DNA of 64,000 nucleotides, taken from contig CM053140.1 in assembly GCA_028571685.1 (NCBI GenBank), positions 24,781,501 to 24,845,500 on the forward strand. The letters are read 5' to 3'. The notes beneath the pieces are model-generated. The model was not told where the DNA came from. It searched no databases and saw only the letters and a program-made list of their open reading frames with translations. Position 1 is the stretch's first letter, and every line of letters starts with the position of its first letter. Positions 22,310 to 33,397 of this stretch are shown one piece after another. The translations under genes and the position numbers were made by a program. The DNA is from Heterohyrax brucei. Lineage: Eukaryota; Chordata; Mammalia; Hyracoidea; Procaviidae.

Positions 22310-23400
22310 TTTTGTCTTTTGGCAAATTTGAGAAAAATCTCAGCCATATTCCTTCAAATATTCTTTAAGCATCTGTCACACACTTTCTCCTCTGCTTCTG
22401 GGACTTTTCTGTTTATTTTCTCTTTTTATTCAGATTAGTTGATTTTTGTTGCCCTGGTGGCACAGTGGTTAAGTGTTCAGCTACTAATCAAAAGATTAGC
22501 AATTTAAATCCACCAGCCGCTTCTTGGATACCCTATGAAGCAGCTCTACTCCAACTAATAGTGTCCATTATGAATTAGAGTAATCTCAATAGCAACATGT
22601 TTTTCACTTTTATCTTCATGTTTCATGATTATTTGACTCTTTCTTCTGCTGTTGTACTCACCCGAAGAGTTTTATTTCAATTATTGTATTTTTCAGTTCC
22701 AAATGATTCTTTCCATTTTGTTCATTGTATCTTCTATCTCTTTGCTGAGACTTTCCTTGCTGAGATTTTCTTTGTTGAGACTTTCTACTATTTCATTTGT
22801 TTCAAACGCATTTACAAGTTTCTCACTGAAGCATTTTCATGATGATTTCATCATGATTCATGATGGCTGTTTTAGCATCCTTGTCAGGTAATTCCAATGT
22901 CTGAGTCATCTCAGTGCGGCATCTATTGATTGTCTTTTCTCACAGAAGTTAAGATTTTCCTGATTCTTGGTGTAATGGGGGCTTTTTATTGCATCCTGTA
23001 CACTTTAAATATTTTATCTGAGCCTTTGGATCTTAATTAACTTTTCCATTTCAGCGGGTCACCTCTAACACTGTGCTGCTGGGGAAAGGGCCTCTTTGCT
23101 GCTATGTGGGGGTAGAAGTTTATTTTTCTCACTAAATCTCCCTTGACTTCTCAGGCCTAAGAAAGATGCTGTGTTACTTACTATTCCCCAAGTGGCATCT
23201 ACTGAGACAAAGGGTGGTAGATCTCATTACCAGTGGGAGGAGTTGAATGTCTTAGTATCCTAGTAGGCCTCCTCTGATACCACCTCTTCTAATATCCTCA
23301 ACTAGATTGGATTTTCTGCAATATGTATATACCACTCTCTGCACTTCCTAGTCTTCTGTAGAAAACTAGTAAATGGAAATCTATCAATTGGAATTAGTCT
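22310..23400 (-). mobile_element. Ancient LINE-like sequence
   Basis: TTTTTCAGTTCCAAATGATT, GTAATTCCAATGTCTGAGTC and GGGGGCTTTTTATTGCATCC resemble antisense sequence of old L1 5' regions. An AfroSINE splits it at 22,452. The family is not certain. Confidence 0.4.
22452..22595 (+). mobile_element. AfroSINE
   Basis: GCCCTGGTGGCACAGTGGTT, CAGCCGCTTCTTGGATACCC, and a degraded tail. Confidence 0.85.
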
Positions 23401-23500
23401 CTTTGTTGCAAACACTGAACAAGCCATTTGTGTCATTTGTTTTATTAATTTATCTTTACAGATAGTAATATAATTCTCAGAATATCATATTTCATAAAAA

Positions 23501-23705
23501 CCAAATCTGTTGCTGCTGGGTTGATTTCAATTCATAATGACCCCATGTTTTACAAAGCAGAATTTCTTCACTTGGTTTTCTTGGCTGTAATCTTACAAAG
23601 GAAGATCACTAGGCTTTTCCTTCATAGTACTGCTGGGTGAGTTTGAACAGCTAACCTCCAGGTTAGAATTGAGCTCAAGCTATTTGCACCACTCAGGGAC
23701 CTTAG
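23501..23705 (-). mobile_element. AfroSINE, long variant
   Basis: In antisense order: AACCAAATCTGTTGCTGCTG, CAATTCATAATGACCCCATG, TTTGAACAGCTAACCTCCAG, then a degraded head. Confidence 0.75.
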
Positions 23706-24040
23706 TCTCAGGATAGGTTGCCAATATTCACCCAAACTAGAAAACATTATGAAAAGTCTCTGCATCTGTTGTGATGCCCAAATATGTAGACAATCACAGA
23801 GACTATGCCTTTAGGGGTATCCTCTGAACCTGTCTCCTTATTCTCGCTTACTAAGATGGATTTTCCTATCTACAAGTCAGTTAGTCAGAATGGAAATGAT
23901 GATATACATACATAGAGGCATGCCTGTGTTGAGTTTTGTGTAGTCAGGAGTATTTTCACAATGGCCAGAGGCCTCAGCTAGTAACGTCTAGTTCTGTTCT
24001 TTGACTCTTCAGTAAAAGAAATGCATCTCTGCTGTTCGTC
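23706..24040. other. Intergenic DNA, nothing recognised
   Basis: No supported gene or repeat. Confidence 0.4.
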
Positions 24041-24042
24041 TA

Positions 24043-24205
24043 GGAGGAAACCTTGGTGTCATAGTGGTTAACTGCTACATCTGTTAACCAAAATGTTGGC
24101 AGTTCTAATTACCAGGTATTCCTTGTAAATGCTATGGGGCAGTTCTACTCTGTCCTATATTGTCACTGCGAATTGGAACTGACTCCACGACAGTGAGTTA
24201 GGTCC
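24043..24205 (+). mobile_element. AfroSINE
   Basis: GAAACCTTGGTGTCATAGTG, GGGGCAGTTCTACTCTGTCC and GAACTGACTCCACGACAGTG. Confidence 0.85.
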
Positions 24206-24434
24206 ATCTGGGATACCCTGCACCCTGGGGAACATACCTAAAGAGAGATGGACTCTTTATGGGGAAAAAAGGAGTCCAATATAATACAGACATGTACAGA
24301 GCTTGTAGCTGCTTCCCTGGGGTCAAAATTGACAGACTAGTTTTGTTTTTGTTTTTTTCTTTCACAGCCTCCAGAGAACTAACTCTCTTGGAAGACTGAC
24401 AGACAATAAAATATCTTATTTAATTAGGCTTTAT

Positions 24435-24683
24435 GAGAATTCTACCCAAACCTTGGTGTTTTCAATTGCCTCCTATGCATGCAACTGGAATAAGGAAGAC
24501 TGAAGAAGAATTGATGCCTTTGAATTATGGCAATAGTGAATAATATTGAATACATCATGGGCAGCCAGAAGAATAAACAAATCAGTGTTGGAAAAATTAT
24601 GGTGAGAATGCTCACTAGAAGTAAGGATGGCAAGACTTTGTCTCACATACTTTGGACATGTTATCAGGAGGGACTAGTGCCAT
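24435..24683 (+). mobile_element. RTE-type LINE, left part of a split copy
   Basis: TTGATGCCTTTGAATTATGG, AGTAAGGATGGCAAGACTTT and ACATGTTATCAGGAGGGACT match other RTE copies. The next consensus text (CCCTGGAGAAGGACATAATA) resumes only at about 26,155, so this copy is interrupted. Confidence 0.8.
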
Positions 24684-24960
24684 GAACTGAATTATGTCCT
24701 CCTCAGAATGTGTGTAGTAACTTGACTGGACTATAATTTCCAGTATTGTGTGATTTTTCTATGTTGTAAATCCTAATCTCTGCCTGTGGTTAATAGACTG
24801 GATTATGTTAAAGAAGATTAGGATGGGACTGTTACATCCTTATTAAAGAAGTTTCCCTGGAGTGTGGCTTGCACCACCTTTTATCCTACAAGAGATAAAA
24901 GGAAAGAGAAACAAGCAGAGAGTTGGTGACCTCCTACCATTAGGAAAGCAGTGCTGGCAG

Positions 24961-25904
24961 TAGGAAGTGGATGGATCAATATAACTGGTCTTCACCATGA
25001 ACTGAAAGCTCTTCTAATCTCAACCCAATATTGCAAGGATAGAGTAGCAAGGGAGGGGTCTGGGGGCCATGCTCTCAGAGGACGTTAAGGCCAATTAGCA
25101 CAACTAGCTTACTGCTAGGAGAGTCTTCTGCACCCTGTTTTGGTGAGTGGCATCTGGGGTATTGAAAGCTACCAAGCTGCCCCTTAAGGTACACCAAATT
25201 GTCCCAACTCGTCTAGAACAGATGACCACTGAGAACAACAAAGACATGAGGGAAAAAATGCTCAGGAGACAGAAGGACCCATGTGAATGGGAGACTGTAT
25301 CAACATGTGACCAGAAGAACCAGATTGTGCCTGGCCACCACCAAAGACAGCTATGATGGGGCACACAATGTTGAGTCCCTGTGGCAACATGAGAACAAGA
25401 GGGGTACAGCTCAAGAACTCTACTAAAAGACCACAATTGATAGTCCAATGGCTTGGGGGATCCCCTGGGAGCATGGCCCCTAGACCTGCTGTTGCCTCTG
25501 TCTAGAAAACACTACTGAGGTCAACTCTTCAGAGAAAAATGGACTGGACTTAGGGACACAATGTGACCATACGGTGTGTGTACTTTATGGTTCTATGCAT
25601 TTATAGGATGCTGTCCTACTGGTCTCTTTCTAGATGTGAGAGAAGAGGATTGAGAGAAGGGGACAGGAGATTGCTAAAAGGATACTACAAGTATAGAATG
25701 AAAAGGAAGAGTGTGCTGTCACAGGATGAGGAGAATAGAAGGAGCCCCAGATAGGCAGGCATGCAAAATTAATTTGTTTTGTATACTTTCACTTAATCAC
25801 AATAAGAAAGAGACAGGAAGAAAGGAAGGAAGGAAGAAGGAAGGAAGGAAGGAAGACAGAGAGAGAGAGAAAAAAAGAGACAGAAAGAAAGATAGAAAAC
25901 AAGC
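24961..25904 (+). mobile_element. L1 3' UTR insertion with expanded tail
   Basis: This is a long L1 3' UTR copy (AGGACCCATGTGAATGGGAG, AGAAGAACCAGATTGTGCCT, TTCACTTAATCACAATAAG) ending in an A-rich GGAA/GAAAG expansion. It is flanked by AAGCAGTGCTGGCAG (24,946-24,960) and AAGCAGTACTGGCAG (25,905-25,919), a near-identical target-site duplication. Confidence 0.85.
25808..25900. repeat. GGAA/GAAAG purine repeat
   Basis: A purine-only tract derived from the L1 poly-A tail (GGAAGGAAGGAAGAAGGAAG and similar). Confidence 0.85.
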
Positions 25905-26149
25905 AAGCAGTACTGGCAGCAGAACAGTCCTTCAGAACAGAGAGTCCTATGCCAAGATGCTCCTAGATCAAAAAAAGACATATGCAACACAAGGACCTTC
26001 CTCCAGAGCCAACAAAGCGAGTGTGTTCCTCTGGAACTGGCACCCTGAATTTGAACTTGTAACTCCTGGACTTTGAGAGAATAAACTTGTCTTTGTTAAA
26101 GCCATTTACTCCTGGTGTTTCTGTTAAAGCAGTACCAGATAACTAAGAC

Positions 26150-26360
26150 AACCCATCCCTGGAGAAGGACATAATACTTGGTAAAATAGAAGGTTGCTGA
26201 AAAAGAGGAAAGCCCTCAACAACGCAGACTGACGTAGTGGCTGCAACAATGGACTCAAGCATCATGAGGATGACGCAGGACCAGGTAGAGTTTCCTCTGT
26301 TGTACATAGATTCACTATGAGTTAGAAGTGACTTGACAGCACCTAACAATAACAACACAG
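26150..26360 (+). mobile_element. RTE-type LINE, right part of the split copy
   Basis: CCCTGGAGAAGGACATAATA, ACTGACGTAGTGGCTGCAAC and a CAGCACCTAACAATAACAAC tail complete the RTE 3' end that was interrupted at 24,683. Confidence 0.85.
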
Positions 26361-26899
26361 GGATTCAGCCCTTGAAACTGAACCCTGAAAAGATAAACTT
26401 TTTCCCCACATTTACGTGAGAATATTTTACAAAACTCAGGTGATGAGGAAACACAAACATTCTTCCAGAGGCTTCATGAGTGATTCCATCTCCCCACTCT
26501 TCCTGGGGGCAGAGTTTCCATATTTACCCATCATCCAAGAAAAAAAACCGTGTCACTGAAATCAAGGGTTTTCAGCAGTATCTGGTGAGCCACAGTATCT
26601 TTATAGATGCTGGGAGTGGGAGATATGTGGAAGTGAGTGTTCTCTTACTGATATCAATTTAAAGGCATCAATAAAGACAACAAATTAAGAAAACTTGAAT
26701 GATATAAAAATTTGCCAAACTAAAATCCCTGATTCCACGTTCCACATATTCTGGATCTAGTAAAATATCGTCTTTCCAGGCTGTGTCCTCTGGTTTTGGC
26801 TCTCAACCACAGAGCCTTCTTCTCTAAAGAGAATTTCATCTTTTTTAACTGCCTCTTCTTTGTCTCTCATTGTTAAAAGTACTTTTTTAAAAAAAATCT
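26361..26899. other. Intergenic DNA, nothing recognised
   Basis: No supported gene or repeat. Confidence 0.4.
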
Positions 26900-27280
26900 G
26901 TCAATGATTTATGCTTTCAGGCATTTCACAAATATTTATTCAATAATTTCTATTTGGTAGGCACAAAAATCTCTGGGGGTGAAGAAGAGAGAGACGTAGT
27001 TCCCTCTCTACTGGAGCTCACAATCTTATAAAATGGGAACAAACAAATAAATAAATTCAATACGCTGATGTGGCAATGAATTGGGATAAAGTGGCTACAA
27101 AAAACAGCCACCTCTTCCTGAGAGAGTGCCTGATGGCTTCCCAGTGAAGCTTACAGTTTTACTGAGCCTTGAAGGAGGAGCTGGAGTCTTCAGGGTGGCA
27201 AAGGAGCAAGAGAACTCCAGGAGGAGGCAGTAGGGAGAACACGTTGGGACTAATTTAAACTGCAAGGTGTGCTTAGCCGA
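26900..27280 (-). mobile_element. L2 3' region
   Basis: ACAAATATTTATTCAATAAT, GGTAGGCACAAAAATCTCTG and CTACTGGAGCTCACAATCTT are the antisense of the L2 3' end. Confidence 0.6.
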
Positions 27281-27446
27281 GCCAAGTGCCGTGTGCTTAG
27301 GAAACTACAAATTCTTCCCCTACTCTCCTCTTCCTCCTCCTTCTTCTGAATCTGAATGTATATATTTACAAGATAACAAGGCAATTTATGTGCATTAAAT
27401 TTAAATTTAAGAAGCACTGTATCCTCTCACCTCCTTTCAAACGCAC

Positions 27447-27655
27447 AAGTCACACGCTGTTGGTGACGTCCATTTCATTTCAAGTCATAGTAACCCTATG
27501 GGACAGAGTAGAACTTTCCCTAGAGTTTCCAAGGCTGAAAATCACTGCAGAAGCAGAGTTCCACATCTTTCAGCCGTGGAGTGGTTGGTGGGTTAGAACT
27601 TCAGACCTTTCGGTTAGCAGCTAAGTACTTAATCACATACCACCAGGGCTCCTTA
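27447..27655 (-). mobile_element. AfroSINE, long variant
   Basis: TCATAGTAACCCTATGGGAC, ACTTCAGACCTTTCGGTTAG and TACCACCAGGGCTCC. Confidence 0.85.
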
Positions 27656-28035
27656 ACAGTCACATACATACACTTATTCCCTTTTAAATATGGATCAGTT
27701 GTTGTTGATGGGTATGGGAAGAGCACAGCTGCCCTGAGACAGAGTGACTGGGCTCCTATGGGACTGCAATAGCTTAATTAAGACTCTCCTCAGCTTTGAA
27801 TGGCTGGCTTGGCTCAGCTTTGAATGAGGAGGTCTGTGTTTCTGAAACGTCCTCTCGAGAATTCCAGAGGCTGCTCATCTCCCTTGTGCAGCTGATGGTT
27901 ATTACAGGCATTATAGCCATCTTCCTGCCTTATGAGTCATACATAGTTTTCACAGTTTTTAGTGTAGCTCTGTAAATACCCAAGGTGCTAGGCTCCCAGA
28001 CTGCCTCTTTGAGACTTGGAATGTCTGGGTCTTCG
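27656..28035. other. Intergenic DNA, nothing recognised
   Basis: No supported gene or repeat. Confidence 0.4.
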
Positions 28036-28540
28036 CAGTGGGTTGAATGATGCCCTCCAAAATGACATGTTCATGCCTTAACCCTCATAATCTTTGACTG
28101 TAACCATATTGGAAAAAGGATCTTTGCACAATTAATTAAGAATCTTTGCAGAAGTAATTAAGAATCTTTGCAGAAGTAATTAAGAATCTTGAGATAAGAT
28201 CATCTTGGATTTAGGGTGGGTCCTAAGTGCAATGACAAGTGTTTTTATGAGAGAAAGGCAGAGGATATTTTAGAAAAAGAGACGGAAGAGGAAAAGGTGA
28301 TGTGAAGATGGAAGAAGAGACTGGAGTGGTGCAGGTGCAAGGCAAGGATTACAGGCAGCCACCAGAAGCTGAGAGAAAGGCGTGAAAGATATTCCTCAGA
28401 GCCTCCAATAGGAACCAACCCTGACTTGCTTTTGGACTTCTAGCCCCAGAGCTACGAGAGAATGAATTTATTTTGTTTTAAGTGACTCGGTTCTATGATT
28501 TTTGTAGCATCCCGATAAAAAATAGCATTATTGCTGAGTT
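28036..28540 (+). mobile_element. MLT1-type MaLR LTR
   Basis: GGTTGAATGATGCCCTCCAA, GGATCTTTGCACAATTAATT, TTAGGGTGGGTCCTAAGTGC, ACCAGAAGCTGAGAGAAAGG and CCCAGAGCTACGAGAGAATG are in MLT1 order. Confidence 0.75.
28122..28192. repeat. Three tandem 22-bp units
   Basis: TGCAGAAGTAATTAAGAATC-type units are repeated three times inside the MLT1 element. This expands a motif present once in related LTRs. Confidence 0.85.
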
Positions 28541-28839
28541 TCAGGGAGATCAAGAGGTCATGCCTTCATCTTTGAAGGGCAGAAACCTACTCTGAAAGTA
28601 TGGGAAAGGCTGGTCATTTAGCTGGAGACCTAACTGTGCATCAAAAAAGTAAAAGATTCCAGTGAGTGGAGCAGTCTAAAAATCTTCAACATAGGATCTT
28701 GGATAACACGCATGTGTCTCCCTCAGAAATGTCAATGCAGGTTTTACAATGCCAACTGAGTTGCACTGTGAAGGAAGCAGTTCCCATGTGACCCTGTGAA
28801 GCAGATCTGGGCCCAAACAGGGAAGTTTTGGGATGCAGT
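28541..28839. other. Intergenic DNA, nothing recognised
   Basis: No supported gene or repeat. Confidence 0.4.
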
Positions 28840-29612
28840 CTTCTCACAAGAAATGACATAGAAGGAAAGCAGGCTTCATGGCCACCTAAGTAGCATCCAT
28901 TGGAACCTTTCCACCTGGAGCAGCGGAAAATGGAAGACAGCTAAAGACACAAGGAAAATACAAGCCCAAGAGATAGCAAAGGCCACATAATACAGAGACT
29001 GTGTCAGCGTGAGACCAGAAGAACTAGATGGTGCCTGGCCACCACCAATGACTGCCATGACAGGGACTACAACATGAAGTCCCTGATTTAGTGGGAGAAA
29101 AACGGGTGTGCAGAATTTACTCTGTTAAAAAGACCAGACTTCATTGTCTGAGTGATGGGAGGGTCCCCAGAAAACATTTCCACCAGACCCTGTTAGCCAG
29201 AACTGAAACCGTTCCTGAAGCCAACTCTTCAGACAAAGATTGGACTGGACAATAAGACGTAAAATGACACTGGCAAAGAGTGTGCTTCTTGGCGTAAGTA
29301 GATACATGAGGCTGACTGGTCAGTTCCTGTCCAGAGACAAGATGAGAGAGTGGAGAAGGGCAAGAGCTGGTAGACACGGAATGGACACAGGAAGTACACG
29401 GTGGAAAGGAGGAGAGTGATGTCACAGGGTGGAGAGAATAGCGAGAGCTACTTAGCAGTGTGTGTGAAAGTCTCTTTATGACAAGTTGACTTGGACTGTA
29501 AACTTTCACTTAAAGCACAATAAAATATTTACGCAGGCAGGCAGGAGGGCGGGAGAGAGGGAAGGGAGGAAGGAAGGAAAGAAGGAAAGAAGAAAAGAAG
29601 GAAGACAGCAGG
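28840..29612 (+). mobile_element. L1 3' UTR copy
   Basis: CCACCTAAGTAGCATCCATT, AGAAGAACTAGATGGTGCCT, CAACTCTTCAGACAAAGATT and TTAAAGCACAATAAAATATT, followed by a GGAA-rich tail. It is closest to the copy at 46.6-47.6 kb. Confidence 0.8.
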
Positions 29613-29619
29613 TCTCAAG

Positions 29620-29790
29620 TATGATAGTCTTGGGTCCAGGACTGGCCTTTGCTACTTACTAGCTGTGTAATCTTGGCTAAATCATGCCACCCCCAAGAGC
29701 CTCAGTTTCCCTGTTTTTAAATGAAAAGAATCTTTCTCCATTAGTCCAAGGCTGTTGGAAGATTTGATTAAGTGTTACAGAAAAATTGTC
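29620..29790 (+). mobile_element. MIR
   Basis: GCTACTTACTAGCTGTGTAA, TCTTGGCTAAATCATG and CCTCAGTTTCCCTG form the MIR core in order. Confidence 0.8.
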
Positions 29791-30274
29791 TGACAATAGG
29801 CCCCAAATGAGAATTGTCAAAGAAGGCCTGAAAGCCGTGGGGAAGCTCAGAGTTCTGATGGGTCATAGCCTGGCCCAGATGCATACATTCTCTGGCATTC
29901 TTAAGACTAAATGATGAACAGATCCATGGTCTTCCGTTTCTACCAATTTACCCATATTGACTCTAGATTAGTGTTCTGCCAGCAGTCTGACTACCAAGAG
30001 AAAGCCAACAGTGAGATAAAACCTGTACCATGCACAGATGCTGACGCTCCACGGTTTAGGAGAAAGATAACTGGGTGTGGCTATGCTGTAATACCTCCAG
30101 TTGGTCTGAATTCCGAGTCACTGTTTCTTCTGCTATTTTCATCTTCAACAAAACTAGTGAAGGTTTGATGTGTAAGACTCTAATAAGAAATTAGCTACAT
30201 GGCGTACAAAGAAGTCATTCAAGTATCATTATGCAATCTTTCAGTTCTATGTACACATTTTTATTATTGAGATA
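29791..30274. other. Intergenic DNA, nothing recognised
   Basis: No supported gene or repeat. Confidence 0.4.
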
Positions 30275-30605
30275 CATGAGGTATGACAATTAAGTTCATA
30301 AACTTAGTTGTTCTACCTGCTACATACCTCATTGTTGAATATCACTATAGTCACCTTCAAAGTACTCCCCTTGGGAAGCTTTGCACCAATGCCAGTGCCT
30401 AGTTCACCTTTCAAAACAATTTTGGAACTCTTTCTGGAATGGCCACTGCACACGGTGGCACAGTGCCAAGTTCATGAACTTAATTGTATAGTTGTCTGAG
30501 AGGGAGTTTTTAGCAAGTATACAAATAACTGAATTGGAACACCTCCCCTGCTCATCTGATGTAGCCTCTAATGACTTTTTTTCTTTATCCAAAGATAAAG
30601 GAAAT
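30275..30605 (+). mobile_element. Mariner remnant, truncated
   Basis: CTCATTGTTGAATATCACTA, TCACCTTCAAAGTACTCCCC and TGGAATGGCCACTGCACACG mark one end. The transposase segment is present near 30,545-30,600 (CCTGCTCATCTGATGTAGCC). An RTE fragment follows in place of the second end. Confidence 0.75.
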
Positions 30606-30609
30606 ATTG

Positions 30610-30965
30610 AAAGAAAGCTTAGTTATGCTTATTCAGAAGTCTCCATAGACCAAGAAGCAGTAATTAGAACAAAACAAGAGGCTACTCTGTGATTTAAAAT
30701 TATGAAAGGTGTGCATCAAAGTTTTATCCTTTCACTGTACTTATGCAATCTGTGTGCTTAATAAATAATACAGGAAGATGTGCTACATGAAGAAGAACAG
30801 GGCATCAGGATTAGAGAAAGACTCATCAACAGATGAGACAACCTTATGCAGATGATGCAGCCTCGCATGCTGAAAATGAAGAGGCCTTGAAATACTTCCT
30901 GATGAAGATCAAATGCTGGAGCTTTCAGTGTAGATTACATCTCACCATAGAAAAATAAATGAGTG
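30610..30965 (+). mobile_element. RTE-type LINE, reverse-transcriptase segment
   Basis: The plus frame keeps the reverse-transcriptase YADD region (CTTATGCAGATGATGCAGCC gives LYADDAA) followed by HAENEEALKYFLMKIK. Stops elsewhere show that it is dead. Confidence 0.8.
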
Positions 30966-30979
30966 GGAGAAGAAAGCAT

Positions 30980-31109
30980 CCAGACCAGCTGTTTCGTTAG
31001 TTCTTCTAGAGCACACCTGATTGACTTAAACAGGAAATACTATTCCTGACTTAAACAGGAAACACAGCTCAGGACTGAATTCCCTGCTGCTTAGGCTTCA
31101 GGTCTCCGA
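30980..31109 (+). promoter_or_regulatory. Start-exon flank of the ADGRE pseudogene
   Basis: It shares GAAAGCATCCAG, a cluster of ACTTAAA-AGGAA motifs and GGTCTCCG with the region upstream of the ADGRE2-like start exon (52,225-52,367). Here the motif GACTTAAACAGGAAA occurs twice, about 25 bp apart. GGAA is an Ets-type core; PU.1 control is known for myeloid EGF-TM7 genes in general, but its use here is inference. Confidence 0.45.
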
Positions 31110-31143
31110 ATGATGAATAACATACATTTTTCATTTCTTCCAG
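31110..31143 (+). pseudogene. ADGRE paralogue start exon
   Basis: ATGATGAATAACATACATTT starts the exon, which ends CCAG before GTGGGT, in phase 1. It aligns with the ADGRE2-like start exon through GGTCTCCG just upstream. It encodes the first half of a hydrophobic leader. Confidence 0.6.
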
Positions 31144-31469
31144 GTGGGTGAAATTGTGAGGATATTCAATTCATGTTCAAGAGATTTTTTATTCCTTTTA
31201 TGTACCCTGTCTGCTTGACTCTTGGCTTGCACTTGCACTCTTCTCCAAAGAAGGGAGTAGTGTAAAATTACGTCCAGGAAAAAATGTGGGTCTTAAATTG
31301 AGACTTTCCACTTCTTACTTATAAATTTTTGTTCTTAGCTTATCTCTTGTAAAATAATGTGATACCTGGAATTTGTTTCCAATAATCCTGTTGGGGGACA
31401 GGAGAGTAAATAGAGGCATAGCTAAAACAGGAGCAGCCTTGAGTTTACAGTTATTATAAAGCCCAAATA

Positions 31470-31640
31470 AACAAAACCAGACCAAGTGCTGATGAGTCAA
31501 TGCCAACTCACAGCGACCCTATAGGACAGAGTAGAACTGCCCATAGAATTTACAAAGAGTGCTTAGTGGATTTGAACTACTGATCTTTTGGTTAGCAGCC
31601 ATAGCACTTAACCACTAAACCACCAGACTTTCCCAATTAC
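31470..31640 (-). mobile_element. AfroSINE
   Basis: GAGTCAATGCCAACTCACAG, GCGACCCTATAGGACAGAGT and TTAACCACTAAACCACCAGA. Confidence 0.9.
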
Positions 31641-31995
31641 TATAGCAGAGAAGTTCAATTAACTGTTCTACTTAGTATGTTTAAAATTTTCTATGCAAAA
31701 ATAATAAGTAAAGATTAAATAGCATAAAGTCACAGCTGCAGTGAGGGTTAGACTTAGGATCAAATTTAGTTGTGTTGAACTCTAATACCAGTGGTATAAT
31801 CTCAGTTCAGCATGTAAGTGAAAATGGGTATTAACTGTTGCAGGGGAAAGATCACAAATTGTAAAAAGCTGATGTGAGTATCAGAATAAAAACATCCAGA
31901 TCTGATGAGTTACATCATAGGATGTATCTCCTAAAATTAATGGGAATAGACATTCTAATAAGTGAGTCTGCTATTTTCTGTTACAAAAAGCTTCC

Positions 31996-32050
31996 AAAAA
32001 ATCAAACCTGTTGCCAATGAGTTGATTCCAACTTATAAACACTGCCAACT
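31996..32050 (-). mobile_element. AfroSINE tail fragment
   Basis: AACCTGTTGCCAATGAGTTG, then ATTCCAACTTATAAAC. Only the tail survives, beside a mariner element. Confidence 0.6.
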
Positions 32051-32054
32051 AGGT

Positions 32055-32585
32055 TCTCTAACTCATCCTAGAAAAAGTGCTACGTAACTCATTGCTGAAT
32101 ATCAGTATGGTCACCTTTGAAGTCACCTTCCCTTGGGAAGTTAGGTACCAATGCCAGTGCCTAGTCTACCCTTCAGCAATTTTGAAACTCTTTTTAAGGA
32201 ATGGCCATCAGAGTTGTCATATTACCCTTAATGTCTTGAATGTCATCAAAATATCTTCCTTTCAATATTTCCTGTATCTTCAGCTAATGAAAAAAGTCAT
32301 TGGGGTCCAGATCAGGTGAGTAGGGAGGATTTGTTTACTAGCTAAAATATTCTTCACAGACAACTGTACAATGAAGTTCACGAACTTGCCACCATGCTAT
32401 CATGCACAATGGCCATCCCAGAAAGAGTTCCAGAATTGCTTTGAAGGGTGGACTAGGAGCTGGTGTCAGTGCATAACTTTCCAAGTGGAGTACTTTGAAG
32501 GTGACTGTAGTGATAGTCAGCAATGAGGTATGTAGCACTTAGAACAATTAAGTTCGTGGGTTTAATTGTCAGACCTTGTATAGTA
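32055..32585 (-). mobile_element. Mariner remnant with long inverted ends
   Basis: Left end CTCATTGCTGAATATCAGTA, right end GATAGTCAGCAATGAGGTAT. The middle TCATTGGGGTCCAGATCAGG is the complement of the transposase YSPDLxP segment. Confidence 0.8.
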
Positions 32586-32605
32586 ACCCTATACTGTTTA
32601 TCAGT

Positions 32606-32775
32606 TCCCTGGGAAACCTTGGTGACACAGTCGTTAAGTACTATGTCAGCTAACCAAAAGGCTGGCAGTTCAAGCCCTCCAGGCACTCCTTGGAAACTAT
32701 GGGACAGTTCTACTCTGACCTATAGGGTCACTATGAGTCAGAATTGACTCAGTAGCGGTGGGTTTGGGTTTAAGA
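32606..32775 (+). mobile_element. AfroSINE
   Basis: GGAAACCTTGGTGACACAGT, CTAACCAAAAGGCTGGCAGT and AGAATTGACTCAGTAGCGGT. Confidence 0.9.
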
Positions 32776-32960
32776 TGCTTCTGCAAGATACAAGGGAAAA
32801 GCTCTGTATTCCAGGTGCTGTGGGAAACTCTAGTAGCTTGTCTGGAAGGAAATGCTAGGATGTTCTTAGAATCCATGGAGATTGCAGCAGAGAGGCCACT
32901 TAACCAGGTACCTTGGATCTCATTCCTTACCAGTCATTACATCCCTCCTTTCTGTTCTAG

Positions 32961-33005
32961 TGATCTGTATCCTCACGGTATCACTGGGAAATGTGACAGC
33001 TAGAG
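32961..33005 (+). pseudogene. ADGRE paralogue signal-peptide exon
   Basis: The exon is 45 bp, as in the intact gene, with acceptor TTCTGTTCTAG and donor GTGAGT. In phase it encodes ICILTVSLGNVTAR, the end of a hydrophobic leader, and joins EGF1 through a split codon. The exon itself is undamaged. Confidence 0.7.
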
Positions 33006-33274
33006 GTGAGTCTGTTCAAACTCCATCCACCACCTGAAGCTGGGGAAAGGAACATCACACTAGCAAGCGCTTATCCATGAATTTCCAGTGTAGTCATCTT
33101 CAACTGAGAGAAAATAGCCCTGCTTCCTCTTCAAGCTCTCAGTCTATTACCAAGGGCTCTTATTTATATGAAAACAGGCATCTCTTCTCCTACCCCATCC
33201 CAACCAGTCTCCAGTTATTAGCTGTCAGCTAGCATTTTCCAAGGGCCTTCAAACCAGATATGCATTCCCAACAG

Positions 33275-33397
33275 CTCCCTGTGCCCGGTGCCATCAGCAT
33301 CCCCGTTGTACCAGTGCCACTGACTGCGGCTGCAATCCTGGATTCACTTCTCTGCCAGGGAAGAACATCTTCAGCAGCCTCTCAGAGATCTGTAAAG
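33275..33397 (+). pseudogene. ADGRE paralogue EGF1 exon
   Basis: The 123-bp exon follows an ACAG acceptor. The translation runs PCARCHQHPRCTSATDC then GCNPGFTSLPGKNIF, with the cysteine spacing of EGF1 in EMR proteins. No stop is present, but the donor after TGTAAAG reads AGGCTG where the intact gene has GTACAG plus AGGCTT, apparently a 5-base loss. Confidence 0.8.

Larger units (their letters stand above)
24684..26147 (+). mobile_element. MaLR-like LTR inside RTE
   Basis: It starts TGAACTGAATTATGTCCTCC and ends CAGTACCAGATAACTAAGACA, with the ACTTTGAGAGAATAAACTTG terminal region typical of MaLR LTRs. A younger L1 insertion splits it at 24,961-25,904. Confidence 0.65.

Noticed and set aside
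30610..30965. Reverse-transcriptase segment as a possible functional gene
   Set aside because: The YADD motif is present, but the frame is broken and flanked by a truncated mariner; it is an RTE fossil.
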